The notes beneath the pieces were generated by a model. That model searched no databases. It saw nothing but the letters and a program-made list of their open reading frames with translations, and was not told the origin of the DNA. Below are positions 1-7,759 of a stretch of 21,615 nt of DNA, in pieces. The first letter of the stretch is position 1, and each line of letters opens with the position of its first letter. The stretch comes from Actinomycetes bacterium (lineage in GTDB: Bacteria; Actinomycetota; Coriobacteriia; Coriobacteriales; Eggerthellaceae). The stretch spans positions 1 to 21,615 of the forward strand of contig JAEYEL010000150.1 of NCBI GenBank assembly GCA_023403475.1, read 5' to 3'. A program made the position numbers and the translations under genes.

Positions 1-50
1 AACGCTCCTATGCTGTTCGTGACGAGAACCGCTTCGTCGGCTATCGCTGA
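1..50 (+). CDS. 3' end of an upstream gene (partial, unidentified)
   Basis: The third reading frame is open from the window edge to a TGA at 48-50 and encodes a tail ending VRDENRFVGYR. Third codon positions are mostly G or C, as in the real genes here. Frame 1 also stops nearby (TAG at 52-54), so the assignment is weak. A 6-bp inverted repeat, GGCTAT (39-44) and ATAGCC (51-56), overlaps the stop codon but has no T-run after it. No function can be given from 15 residues. Confidence 0.25.
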   Translation, partial: RSYAVRDENRFVGYR

Positions 51-134
51 ATAGCCAGATCGAGCAAAACCGAAAGTAGCAGAGTGCCTTCTTCTTTCGC
101 TTATCTCGCTCGCAATCTGCTAACATACTTCTGT

Positions 135-248
135 ACGGAAAAGACGAGGGAACCCGCATGAAAACGGGAAAGTACGGTGTCGCAAGCACACGGAGGCAAA
201 AACCGCCGACGCAAAGCGACCCCGCGCAGATGAAGGGGGCGGAGAGGA
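135..248 (+). promoter_or_regulatory. Possible structured 5' leader of the luxR gene
   Basis: The leader has short hairpins: CCCG/CGGG around 153-168, and GTGT/ACAC enclosing a GCAA tetraloop around 177-191. The string GACGCAAAGC follows at 208-217. That string resembles the conserved ACGCAAAGC element of class I cyclic-di-GMP riboswitches, and a GNRA tetraloop is also part of that fold. The other conserved parts could not be aligned by eye, in particular the second strand of the binding junction and the tetraloop receptor. The riboswitch reading is therefore only a suggestion. AGGGGG (234-239) is the likely ribosome binding site for the ATG at 249. Confidence 0.2.
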
Positions 249-1685
249 ATGCTAGAGCGCTGTTCGTATTACGGCAAGAAGTCGGCAGGGTTCGCTTTCT
301 TCCTCGTGTGGGTGTACTGCTCGTTCTTCTCATGCGCGCTTGTTCCCATTGTGTACGAGCTGCGCTGCTCGGAGCGCTTCTGGGGCACGGCAATCCTAGC
401 TGCCGGCATCACTGCGCTTCTGTTCAACCTCGTGTTTCGCAAGCGCGCCGCCCGCAACGAAAAGCCATTCCTCATTGCAGGAGCTGTGTGCGCCGCCGCA
501 GGGACGCTTATCATCTGGTTCGGATTTTTCAACGCCAGCTACTTCTTCGTAACGTATACCGTAGGCGGAATCATTGCCGGCATTGGGCTTGCTGCGCTCT
601 ATCTTTTCTGGGGCGACACGCTCAGCAGGCAAGACGAGGAATCCATCGAGCTTGTCATCCCCTGCGGGTTCGTCATAGCCTGCATATGCTATCTGGTGCT
701 TCTTCCCCTAAAGTCGTTGGCGACGATCCTCATCATCGCCGCGCTTCCCTGCGTTTCCCTGTATCTGGGGTTGAAGCAGCGTAGCGCAACGGAAACGGAA
801 GCCGACAGTCCGCTGTCCCAGATTCCCTACGTCAAAGATCGCCTGATCATTTTGTTCGTTTTGCAGGCGGTGCTTTGGTTCAACTTTGCGTTCTTCCGCA
901 CGTTCTCTTCGCCCAGCTACGCCAGCGATCGGTTCGTGCACTACCTTATCCCCTTTTCCATCTCGTGCACCATTTCCATCATCATCCTCATCGCTTCGCT
1001 GCGCACCGCACGATCCATCTCGTTTTCGCTCTCACATCGCATCGCGCTGCCGCTCATGTGCTTGAGCTATGCCGTCTTGGCCCTTGCATCGAGCGATGCT
1101 ATTGTGCGCCGTGCCGCCTACACCGTGAACTTCATCAGCATGTTCACCATGCAGCTCGGCATGTGGTTGGCCATGACCCATTACGTACGCGCGAAAAACG
1201 TCTCATCGCACAAAATATTCGGATGGTTCCTTGCCATGGAGGGTGTAGGCATAGTCGCCGGCGTGTTCGTTGGCCTGCAAACGGTGGAAGCGTTCGGAAC
1301 CGACCTTCCCGTGGCACTCGTGCTGTTCTTCATGACCGTGCCGGTGGCGATAGCCATGGCATACGGATACAACGATCGTGCGCCGCGCCGCATTGTCTAT
1401 CAGACGCTTTCCAGCGATGACACAGCTTCCATCCCCGACGAGGGGCACCTCATTGCCGCCGCCACCTTGCGCCAAGCCCAAACGCTCGCCAAGCGCTACT
1501 ATCTTTCGAAACGCGAATGCGAGGTGCTAGCACTTCTTTTGGAAGGGCGCAACCGTCCCTACATTCGCGACGAGCTGTTCATCTCGCTCAACACCGTGAA
1601 CGCCCACGCGCGCAGCATCTACGCGAAATGCAACGTCCACTCCCAGCAGGAACTTCTCGACTTAGCCCGCGAGAAGATCGAATAA
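249..1685 (+). CDS. Membrane-anchored LuxR-family transcriptional regulator (MFS-like sensor domain)
   Basis: The 478-residue protein has two parts. Residues 1-380 form about twelve hydrophobic segments with short charged loops, like a major-facilitator fold. Residues 405-478 are a LuxR/FixJ-type helix-turn-helix: LSKRECEVLALLLEGR, then SLNTVNAHARSIYAKCNVHSQQEL. Proteins of this build are abundant in Eggerthellaceae, often next to reductase or transport genes, and probably sense a small molecule at the membrane and act directly on DNA. The start at 249 has a purine-rich AGGGGG about nine bases upstream. The gene stands alone on the plus strand and faces glnN convergently. Target and ligand are unknown. 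It could regulate the gene upstream of the window or act on itself. Confidence 0.85.
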   Translation: MLERCSYYGKKSAGFAFFLVWVYCSFFSCALVPIVYELRCSERFWGTAILAAGITALLFNLVFRKRAARNEKPFLIAGAVCAAAGTLIIWFGFFNASYFFVTYTVGGIIAGIGLAALYLFWGDTLSRQDEESIELVIPCGFVIACICYLVLLPLKSLATILIIAALPCVSLYLGLKQRSATETEADSPLSQIPYVKDRLIILFVLQAVLWFNFAFFRTFSSPSYASDRFVHYLIPFSISCTISIIILIASLRTARSISFSLSHRIALPLMCLSYAVLALASSDAIVRRAAYTVNFISMFTMQLGMWLAMTHYVRAKNVSSHKIFGWFLAMEGVGIVAGVFVGLQTVEAFGTDLPVALVLFFMTVPVAIAMAYGYNDRAPRRIVYQTLSSDDTASIPDEGHLIAAATLRQAQTLAKRYYLSKRECEVLALLLEGRNRPYIRDELFISLNTVNAHARSIYAKCNVHSQQELLDLAREKIE

Positions 1686-1816
1686 CCTGAAAGGCAGAAA
1701 GCCTGAAAGCCCACAGGTTCACCGATGCTCTGCATAGGAAATATACCGCAGGAAAGTACAGGCGTTTTGCTGGATCGGTGAAGAAAACTTTTCTCTCTTG
1801 GATTGCCGGTAAGACA

Positions 1817-1846
1817 AACTCCGGCGGCTCGCACGCCGCCGGAGTT
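1817..1846 (-). terminator. Rho-independent terminator of glnN
   Basis: A perfect 12-bp stem, AACTCCGGCGGC (1817-1828) with GCCGCCGGAGTT (1835-1846), encloses a 6-base loop. It starts 14 bases past the glnN stop. On the minus strand it is followed by a moderately T-rich TTTGTCTT. It may also stop luxR transcripts from the other side, although the plus-strand exit is not T-rich. Confidence 0.8.
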
Positions 1847-1859
1847 CTATGCCAGAATT

Positions 1860-3950
1860 CTACACGTAGAACAGAATGTCGTTGTAGGTGGGCACCGGCC
1901 AATGGTCGCGGTCGGTGATAATTTCCATGGCGTCGACGGCAGCGCGCAGGTCTTCCATGATGGGAAGAACGTGATGCGCGTTGTCGTTCGCACGCTCCTG
2001 CTGATCCTTTATCTCGATGTTGGCGTGATGCGCCTCGTCGAGCGCCTTCAGCTGGATGTTGATCTCCTTGGTGCCCGAAAGCAGCTTGCCCAAAAGCTCT
2101 TCTTGCGACGACACGTCGGCACCGGCCATAGCAGAGCGCACCGTGGCGATACCGCCGGCCACCTCGGCGGCGTAGTCGTTCAGCGCCGGCAGGAAGGCGC
2201 GACGCACCATGCGCTTCATCGTTCGCGCCTCGATGTTGATGAGCTTGTTGTACTTCTCAAGCTTCACCTCGTAGCGACTTTCCACTTCGGTCTCGGAAAG
2301 CACGCCGAACTCCTCGAACAGCGCGATACTCTTCGGCGCAACGAAGCAGGGCAGCGCATCGGCAGTGGTGCGATGATTCGCCAACCCGCGACGCTCGGCT
2401 TCCACCGGCCATTCGTCGGAGTAACCGTTGCCATTGAAGATGATGCGCTGGTGCTTGGTGAGCATTTCCTTGATGTAGGCGATGGCGGCTGCTTCGAATT
2501 CCTCGCCCGTCTTGCCCTCCATCGCATCGGCGAAATCCTTCAGGCTCTTCGCCATGGCCGTGTTCAGGATCATGTTCGCATCGGAAAGGTTCACCGAAGA
2601 GCCCGGCATGCGGAACTCGAACTTGTTGCCCGTGAAGGCAAAAGGAGACGTGCGGTTTCTGTCCGTATTGTCTTTGAGGAAGTTCGGCAACACGGCAACT
2701 CCCAAGTCAACGGCTACTTTTTCGGCGCTCGTGTACTCGTGGTCGTCGATGAGCGCTTCCACGATAGCGCCCAGCTCATCGCCCAGGAACATGCTGACAA
2801 TGGCCGGCGGCGCCTCGTTCGCGCCCAAACGGTGGTCGTTGCCCGCAGAAGCCACCGACATGCGCAAAAGCTCTTGGTAGTCATCGACCGCTTGGATAAC
2901 GCCCGTCAGAAACACGAGAAAGCGCAGGTTGTCCATAGGACTCTCGCCTGGATCGAGCAGGTTTTTCTTGCCCGCCGAAATGGACCAGTTGTTGTGCTTG
3001 CCCGAGCCGTTAATGCCTTCGAAGGGCTTTTCGTGCTGCAGGCACACCAAGCCGTAATGCGAAGCCAGAAGGCGCATCTTCTCCATGGTGAGCAGGTTCT
3101 CGTCGATGGCGCGGTTGGCGTTGGTAAAAATGGGCGCCAGCTCGTGCTGCGCAGGAGCCACCTCGTTGTGCTTCGTCTTGGCGGAAACGCCCAGCTTCCA
3201 CAGTTCGTCGTCAAGCTCCTTCATGAACTCGTTCACTGTGGGGCGAATGGCGCCGAAGTAGTGCTCTTCAAGCTCTTGACCCTTGCACGGCGCGTAACCG
3301 AACAGCGTACGACCGCACATAATGAGGTCCTGGCGTGCCGCGTAATCCTTTTCGGAAATAAGGAAGTATTCCTGCTCCGAGCCTACCGTGGTCACCACGC
3401 GCTGATGCGGCTCGCCGAACAGCGCCAGCACGCGGTTGGCCTGCTCGTCGATGGCGCTCATGGAGCGCAGAAGCGGCGTCTTCTTGTCAAGCGCCTCGCC
3501 GGTGTAGCTGCAAAACGCCGTAGGGATGCACAGCACCTCGTCCTTGATGAAGGCGTAGCTCGTGGGATCCCACGCCGTGTAGCCGCGCGCCTCGAACGTG
3601 GCGCGCAAACCGCCCGAAGGGAAACTCGACGCATCGGGCTCGCCCTGGATGAGCTCCTTGCCCGAAAAGCTCATAATGGCGCGGCCGTCGCCACAGGGGT
3701 CGAGGAAGCTGTCGTGCTTTTCGGAGGTGATACCCGAAAGCGGCTGAAACCAATGCGTGTAATGCGTGGCTCCCTTTTCGATAGCCCACTCCTTCATGGC
3801 GTGCGCCACGACGTTCGCCACTTCCAAATCGAGAGGCTGACCCTCTTTGATGGTCTTGAGTAAGCTCTTGTACGTTGCGGATGGAAGCCTTTCTTGCATG
3901 GTGTGCTCGTTGAACACCATCGATCCGTAAATCTCCGAAACCTTCGCCAT
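1860..3950 (-). CDS. glnN: Glutamine synthetase type III
   Basis: This enzyme condenses glutamate and ammonia with ATP to form glutamine, in the cytoplasm. The 696-residue length fits GSIII (about 700) and is far longer than GSI or GSII. Visible motifs are GSEQEYF near residue 190, NEVAPAQHELAP at 262-273, and GINGSGKHNNWS at 312-323. These are the metal and glutamate-binding segments of the GSIII catalytic domain. The N-terminal portion (MVFNEHTMQERL) and the helical C-terminal portion are both present. The start at 3950 is chosen because AAGGAG lies nine bases upstream. The reading frame runs 28 codons further upstream, but those residues are unlike the family. The gene is monocistronic with its own terminator. 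Regulation probably follows nitrogen supply, but no operator was recognised. Confidence 0.95.
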   Translation of the reverse strand: MAKVSEIYGSMVFNEHTMQERLPSATYKSLLKTIKEGQPLDLEVANVVAHAMKEWAIEKGATHYTHWFQPLSGITSEKHDSFLDPCGDGRAIMSFSGKELIQGEPDASSFPSGGLRATFEARGYTAWDPTSYAFIKDEVLCIPTAFCSYTGEALDKKTPLLRSMSAIDEQANRVLALFGEPHQRVVTTVGSEQEYFLISEKDYAARQDLIMCGRTLFGYAPCKGQELEEHYFGAIRPTVNEFMKELDDELWKLGVSAKTKHNEVAPAQHELAPIFTNANRAIDENLLTMEKMRLLASHYGLVCLQHEKPFEGINGSGKHNNWSISAGKKNLLDPGESPMDNLRFLVFLTGVIQAVDDYQELLRMSVASAGNDHRLGANEAPPAIVSMFLGDELGAIVEALIDDHEYTSAEKVAVDLGVAVLPNFLKDNTDRNRTSPFAFTGNKFEFRMPGSSVNLSDANMILNTAMAKSLKDFADAMEGKTGEEFEAAAIAYIKEMLTKHQRIIFNGNGYSDEWPVEAERRGLANHRTTADALPCFVAPKSIALFEEFGVLSETEVESRYEVKLEKYNKLINIEARTMKRMVRRAFLPALNDYAAEVAGGIATVRSAMAGADVSSQEELLGKLLSGTKEINIQLKALDEAHHANIEIKDQQERANDNAHHVLPIMEDLRAAVDAMEIITDRDHWPVPTYNDILFYV

Positions 3951-4209
3951 TGGTGTGCGCTCCTTACTCGTTGCCTTGGGCAGTGCCTTTCCCCGAATAC
4001 GATACCATGCTCCAGCAGAAAAACAGCCCTTCAACTTTTCTTTACCAAACTAACGGCGGAATGTTTCAAGAAGTTTTCAGCATAGGTAAAGTTTTGTTAC
4101 GGGCAGGAGCATGCGAAACGCTGCGCGACCAGAGCCGCCCCCCGCCGTCACAAGGCTCAACCGGCCGCAGGCGTGGCGAAATATTCCCCGAGTGAGCGGA
4201 TTTCGGCTC

Positions 4210-5019
4210 TCATTCCTTCCCGAAGAAACCCTCAGGTGACAGGTTGACTTGCTTGGTAAAGGATTCGAATCGAGGAAGAAGGTAGTTTTGAGGTACGAGG
4301 CAGCTGAATTCTTTGAAGTAGAGATCGCGCATATCCTCGAAGAACTCAATAAGAGCCTCCGGCTGTTCGTCAAACCTTCTCAAACCACTGAAATACCGAG
4401 CCTTGTCCTCGTCAAGAACAATGAACGGCTCTAAATCGTGTGCGCAACACTCCTTGAACAGAACGATTCGCCCAATGCGCCCGTTCCCGTCCTGGAACGG
4501 GTGAACGCGCTCGAAGAACACATGAAAACCGGCCATGTCGCGATATGTCTTGTTCGCCTTCTCATGATAGGCTGACAGAAGCCGGTCCATCTCGTAATCG
4601 ACATCGGCCGGACGCGTGGTCTGGATATTCGCAACCGCATTCGGAATCGTCTTCCACCCGCCGACCACAAAATCGTCGTTCTCCAAATCGTCAGCCGTAC
4701 CCGTCTTGAGAATGCGGTGGTAATCGCAAAGCAGCTCTTTGGTCAGCGGCTCCTCAATGGTTTCCAGCATGTAGTCGAACAGGCGAAAATGGTTGCGCAT
4801 TTCCTGCACGCTATCTGCAGGAATCGCACGACCCGTGACGGTTCGCGTTTCGAAAATGGAACGCGTCTGGTCTTTGGTAAGGGGATTGCCCTCCATCTTC
4901 TCGGAGTTGTATGCGAACGCAATCTGGTTCTCCCAGTAGAACCCGCGTTCAACCCGGTTCTTCTTCTGATGAAGCAGCGTTTCCACTATCGCCCGCGTCG
5001 TCGACGAAATAGCCGCCAT
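4210..5019 (-). CDS. Fic family protein (probable AMP-transferase)
   Basis: Fic enzymes usually transfer AMP from ATP to a hydroxyl on a target protein. The 269-residue protein carries the full active-site loop HPFQDGNGRIGR at 173-184, matching HxFx(D/E)GNGRxxR, and NAVANIQ at about 127-133 for the flap. SEKMEG at 39-44 fits the inhibitory helix (S/T)xxxE(G/N) placed N-terminal to the Fic core (class II Fic), so the protein is probably self-inhibited and needs no separate antitoxin. The start at 5019 follows GGAGG by six bases. An upstream in-frame ATG at 5061 overlaps the likely promoter and is rejected. No partner gene lies beside it. It borders a patch of broken genes and toxin-antitoxin loci, which suggests an accessory role such as stress or phage response (inference). 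The target protein is unknown. Confidence 0.9.
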   Translation of the reverse strand: MAAISSTTRAIVETLLHQKKNRVERGFYWENQIAFAYNSEKMEGNPLTKDQTRSIFETRTVTGRAIPADSVQEMRNHFRLFDYMLETIEEPLTKELLCDYHRILKTGTADDLENDDFVVGGWKTIPNAVANIQTTRPADVDYEMDRLLSAYHEKANKTYRDMAGFHVFFERVHPFQDGNGRIGRIVLFKECCAHDLEPFIVLDEDKARYFSGLRRFDEQPEALIEFFEDMRDLYFKEFSCLVPQNYLLPRFESFTKQVNLSPEGFFGKE

Positions 5020-5051
5020 GCCAACCTCCAATTCCAATCGCCCGCATGCGC

Positions 5052-5060
5052 ATTGTATCA
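5052..5060 (-). promoter_or_regulatory. Extended -10 promoter element for fic
   Basis: On the minus strand this reads TGATACAAT, an extended -10 (TGn plus TACAAT). No good -35 is visible, which is usual for extended -10 promoters. Transcription would begin near 5046, downstream of the ATG at 5061, and so favours the ATG at 5019. Confidence 0.4.
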
Positions 5061-5133
5061 TGGGACATTGGGGTTATTGGTTTGCAACGTCGGCTCTGCC
5101 GAATGACGAACGCCAGGAACAAACGCCGCTCTC

Positions 5134-5610
5134 CTATATCAGGTTGCTTGGAATGTATGAATTACGAACATCGATGGGGAACGGCCTGGGATACATGCAC
5201 ACGATTCCGCCATTGCCCCTTTCGAGCGTTGTCTTATCGACAACGTCGAATTTCTTAACCTCCCCTTTGTTGGGATTCGCGCTCTTTTTTACCTCGAGCG
5301 AATGGATGCGTCCATTTTCTTCCACGAAAACGTCTATCTCCTTCGCATTCCCGTCTCGGTAAAAACTAAGCAGCGCCCCGTCTTTCGCATAAGCGTAGTT
5401 TTTGACCAGCTCCATTACGACATAGTTTTCGTAGAAATGGCCGCTTGCCGCCCCATCGCGCAATGACTCCATAGTAAGCCACCTGGTCAAATATGCGCAA
5501 AGGCCCGTATCGCAGAAGTATAGCTTGGGCGTTCTCACAAGTCTTTTGAGTTCGTTGTTGGAATATGGTTCAAGCAGATAGATAACTTCCATATCCTCCA
5601 AAATAACGGT
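5134..5610 (-). pseudogene. C-terminal fragment of an AAA-14/DUF4143 ATPase
   Basis: The readable stretch begins near ILEDMEVIYLLEPYSNN and continues through RTPKLYFCDTGLCAYL, a FYENYVVMEL segment, FYRDGNAKEIDVF and HSLEVKKSANP to the stop at 5134. These are the hallmarks of DUF4143, the PD-(D/E)XK-like C-terminal domain of AAA-14 ATPases; E-I-D-V and E-V-K-K look like the nuclease-fold core. Intact family members have an N-terminal P-loop ATPase of about 200 residues, which is absent. The frame stays open upstream to about 5817, but those residues (rich in S, R and P, no Walker A) do not resemble the family. The junction falls near 5600-5610 beside AT-rich DNA. A degraded gene is the best reading; a short expressed protein is unlikely. 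Confidence 0.75.
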
Positions 5611-5909
5611 AATCCAAAGTGCAGTTACATTATATCGTAAAATAAGCAAGACAAAGCGATAGTTTGCCGGGATATGCGCATCCCTCAAAACCCATCCCCC
5701 AAAACCCTGAATAGCAAAATGTGCGCTGGAAGGAAAGTCGACCGCAGAAAGCTCGGGTCTTTGACACTTGACCAGCAGCCCCTTTTCCGAACGGCTCTCT
5801 GAACGGGGCTTTTTCATCGGCGAAAGCCATATTTTTTGCGCATATTTGTTGTAATGCGTCTTAACGCGCTGTATAACGGGGCGTGTCGGGAGAAGCCGAG
5901 GAGGAACGG

Positions 5910-6071
5910 ATGAAGGTGCGGGTCTCGAGGTCGAGGAACGCGTGCTCCCACTACGTCACGAAGGGGTTCAGGAACCCCGAGACCGGAAGGCCGACGACCA
6001 AGGTCGTGGAGAGACTCGGCAACGAAGAGGCGATACGCGCCAGGATATCCGGGAAGCTCGAGCTTGGGTAA
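5910..6071 (+). pseudogene. N-terminal stub of an IS1634-type (IS4 superfamily) transposase
   Basis: The frame from ATG 5910 (GAGGAGGAA at 5898-5906 as ribosome binding site) encodes MKVRVSRSRNACSHYVTKGF, then a TTKVVERLGNEEAIRARI segment. It stops at 6071 after 53 codons. The pattern VRVS(R/K)SKN...Y(V/L)xK...KVVE(K/R)LG is the conserved start of IS1634-family transposases, which normally run to about 500-600 residues with a DDE domain. None of that catalytic part is found downstream in any frame, so this is an insertion-sequence remnant. The AT-rich DNA just upstream (5825-5880) may be what is left of the element's left end, but no inverted repeat partner was found. A stand-alone small protein cannot be fully excluded. 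Confidence 0.6.
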
Positions 6072-6516
6072 CCGCCATACCGCTTTCCGCTCTTGCGTTC
6101 GTCTTGTCGTTCTTCATTCGACCCGATCGGAAGAATTAAAGGCCGTCGTTGCAGATAGCCGACTTCAGTGTCTGCCGACCAGCGCCGAAATCCGGGATAG
6201 ACGCAGTCCGCGAGCTGCTGTCATCTACGTGACACGATGAAGCCGAGCAAAGTTACTGCGACGAATGACCCTAAACGACGAGTAGAACCAAATCTGGAAT
6301 TGTCGCACTGTATGCGGCAGGCTGTTAGCCTGGCTCGCCATGGTGGCCGCCCTTTGGGCCGGTGCTTCCTAAACAACCGTATCCTACCCGAGGAGAAGCG
6401 GCCGTCATGGAGCAAGGGCGGAGCTTTCAATGCGCACCCGCATAGCAGGTGGCTCTTTGCCCCGCACGCTTCGCGCACGGGGCGAGATCGCGACCCCTGA
6501 AAAGAAATAGAAGCGC
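6072..6516. other. Gene-poor block with several hairpins, possible structured RNA or IS debris
   Basis: No convincing gene is seen in these 445 bases. Short frames exist on both strands (plus 6237-6500, minus 6221-6478), but neither has a family motif or good ribosome binding site. The right half holds inverted repeats. CAGGCT/AGCCTG (6318-6332) has a 3-base loop. ACCCGC/GCAGGT (6436-6450) has one mismatch. GCCCCGCACGC/GCGCACGGGGC (6459-6483) has a 3-base loop and a 2-base internal mismatch. The spacing suggests either a folded RNA read on the plus strand or the terminal region of a lost mobile element. No tRNA, tmRNA, SRP or RNase P signature was recognised. Confidence 0.3.
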
Positions 6517-6906
6517 TTATACCAAGGGTCTCGCAGGATATCTCATCTTCAATAGACTGGTTTCTAAAAGGGCGAAATCGAGCCTATCGCTTTTCAGCTT
6601 TGCAATAAGTTCGGGCTCGTAGCTGGCATCCAAATGCACTATTGTCTCAGGATGAACATCATGGAACTTCTTTACCAAACGCGGCAGCAGCTCAACCCCA
6701 TCGTTCAAGCTCATGCCTATTTCGATGGTAGAATCGAAATGCTCGTCCACTGCAGCGAGCTTAGCTGCCATCGCGTTTTCGAGTACCCTGATTTTCTTGG
6801 CGAACTTTACGTCCCCCTCTCCGATAATGCAAGATGCTTCCCCGCGTTCGAACAAACAAAATTCTAACACATTCACCGTGCGCGAAAGCCGCCCGAAAAA
6901 GATCAG
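6517..6906 (-). pseudogene. Internal fragment of a LysR-family regulator
   Basis: The recognisable part begins at LSRTVNVLEFCLFERG, which matches the end of a LysR winged helix where the recognition helix is followed by LFxR. It continues through a linker helix (VLENAMAAKLAAVDEHF) into the first half of the effector-binding domain: TIEIGMSLNDGVELLPRLV, a FHDVHPETIVHLD segment, then LIAKLKSDRLDFALLE. It stops after PARPLV, about 120 codons before a normal LysR end. The first helices of the DNA-binding domain are missing, and the open frame further upstream has no LysR character. Both ends being gone marks it as a relic unable to bind DNA. Confidence 0.75.
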
Positions 6907-6996
6907 AAGCTTTGTCCATATAAACCGTTCGTACAAGCAGCACGTGATCGAACATGGCAATGCCCACATACACGCCCGAAGCCTCTTGACACAAGA

Positions 6997-7044
6997 AACC
7001 CCCGATGCCGAATCGGTTTTGAATCCGGTTCGGCATCGGGGGTT
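6997..7044 (-). terminator. Strong terminator of the dinJ-yoeB operon
   Basis: A 20-bp stem, 6997-7016 with 7025-7044, encloses the loop TTTTGAAT; only one pair is G-T. It lies 26 bases past the yoeB stop. On the minus strand the stem is followed by the T-containing TTTCTTGTG. It also insulates the toxin operon from the LysR relic. Confidence 0.8.
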
Positions 7045-7070
7045 CACCTCGGTTGCGGCGGATGACCCTT

Positions 7071-7334
7071 CTAATGATCCCTGTAATGGGATCCGCATTG
7101 GATGATCTCTATGCGTCCCCGGTGGATGCGATAGACGATGCGGTTGTTGTCGTCGATCCGCCGACTCCACCAGCCGGACAGGTTGTCTTTCAGGGGCTCC
7201 GGCTTGCCGATGCCCTCGTATCCGTTGCGATCAATGTCCTTCAGGAGGCTGTTGATCCTCTTAAGCGTCTTGCGGTCCTGCCTCTGCCAGTAAAGGTAGT
7301 CCTCCCAGGCATCGTCGTCCCATGACTTAATCAT
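7071..7334 (-). CDS. yoeB: Txe/YoeB family toxin (ribosome-dependent mRNA interferase)
   Basis: YoeB toxins enter the ribosomal A site and cut mRNA there. The 87-residue length is typical. The catalytic set is intact and falls at the same numbers as in E. coli YoeB: E46, R65, H83 and Y84. The family core GKPEPLKDNLSGWWSRRI (44-60) is present. The start ATG overlaps the end of the antitoxin gene by eight bases (ATGATTAA), so translation is probably coupled and the antitoxin is made first. The gene appears intact and functional, and a strong terminator follows. Confidence 0.93.
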   Translation of the reverse strand: MIKSWDDDAWEDYLYWQRQDRKTLKRINSLLKDIDRNGYEGIGKPEPLKDNLSGWWSRRIDDNNRIVYRIHRGRIEIIQCGSHYRDH

Positions 7335-7599
7335 CGACGGTCTCTCCCAGCTCGTGGACCGTGCCGCCCGTCCGCTCCATGCGCTCCTTCGCCCTCACGA
7401 GGCGCTCTTGGTTCTCGGAGCTGTAGAACGGGTCGAGGCTGTAGGACACCACGTCGAAGGGAAGGCGCCGCTCGCGGAGAACCGCCTTGGCGAACATGTT
7501 GACGGCGACGGACGTGTTCATCCCGACGTCCGCGCAGAAGGCCTCGAGGCCCTTCTTCAAGTCCTCATCCATGCGGACGCTCAATGTCGTTTGAGCCAT
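7327..7599 (-). CDS. RelB/DinJ family antitoxin
   Basis: This 90-residue protein starts AQTTLSVRMDEDLKKGLE, the beta strand and first helix of a ribbon-helix-helix DNA-binding domain. FCADVGMNTSVAVNMFAKAV and RRLPF follow, which is the DinJ/RelB pattern. The C-terminal part, with LDPFYSSENQERL, would wrap the YoeB toxin. ATG 7599 is preferred because AAGGAG lies ten bases upstream; the in-frame GTG at 7608 sits one base after that site. The protein should neutralise YoeB and repress the shared promoter. Pairing a DinJ-like antitoxin with a YoeB toxin, rather than YafQ, is a known kind of mix in RelBE-type modules. Confidence 0.9.
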   Translation of the reverse strand: MAQTTLSVRMDEDLKKGLEAFCADVGMNTSVAVNMFAKAVLRERRLPFDVVSYSLDPFYSSENQERLVRAKERMERTGGTVHELGETVDD

Positions 7600-7614
7600 G
7601 TCAATCACACTCCT

Positions 7615-7655
7615 TTTACTAATAGTATATACATTGTACCATATATTATGCGAGT
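7615..7655. promoter_or_regulatory. AT-rich promoter/operator region of dinJ-yoeB
   Basis: The region just upstream of dinJ is strikingly AT-rich (TAATAGTATATAC and TACCATATATTATG) against its GC-rich surroundings. Minus-strand -10 candidates are TACAAT and TATACT, each without a clear -35. The two halves form a poor inverted repeat (TAATA arms), a plausible site for the ribbon-helix-helix antitoxin. The exact start point cannot be set by eye. Confidence 0.35.
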
Positions 7656-7697
7656 TGTTTGCACATCGTCACACAAAAGACGGCTTAAACGCATGAA

Positions 7698-7726
7698 TTG
7701 ACAATCTAGTCTCTACATCCTATAAT
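7698..7726 (+). promoter_or_regulatory. Consensus sigma-70 type promoter of the phd-vapC operon
   Basis: TTGACA at 7698-7703 and TATAAT at 7721-7726 both match the consensus exactly, with a 17-base spacer. Transcription should start near 7733. An upstream ATG at 7727 lies before that start, so it cannot be the initiation codon on this transcript. The antitoxin must begin at 7757 or 7760. Confidence 0.85.
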
Positions 7727-7759
7727 ATGGCCATGTTGGCGTTGTTGGAAGGAGGCATG

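Noticed and set aside
1803..3863. Very long open frame (686 codons) on the plus strand opposite glnN
   Set aside because: It lies wholly antisense to a clearly recognised glutamine synthetase, has a His/Arg/Val-heavy composition and no domain. It arises from GC-rich third codon positions in glnN.
5613..5817. Extension of the DUF4143 fragment into a longer protein
   Set aside because: The extra residues lack the Walker A/B motifs and do not resemble the ATPase domain; the open frame looks accidental.
6237..6500. 87-codon plus-strand frame in the hairpin-rich block
   Set aside because: No ribosome binding site or recognisable motif is seen, and its 3' part coincides with strong hairpins.
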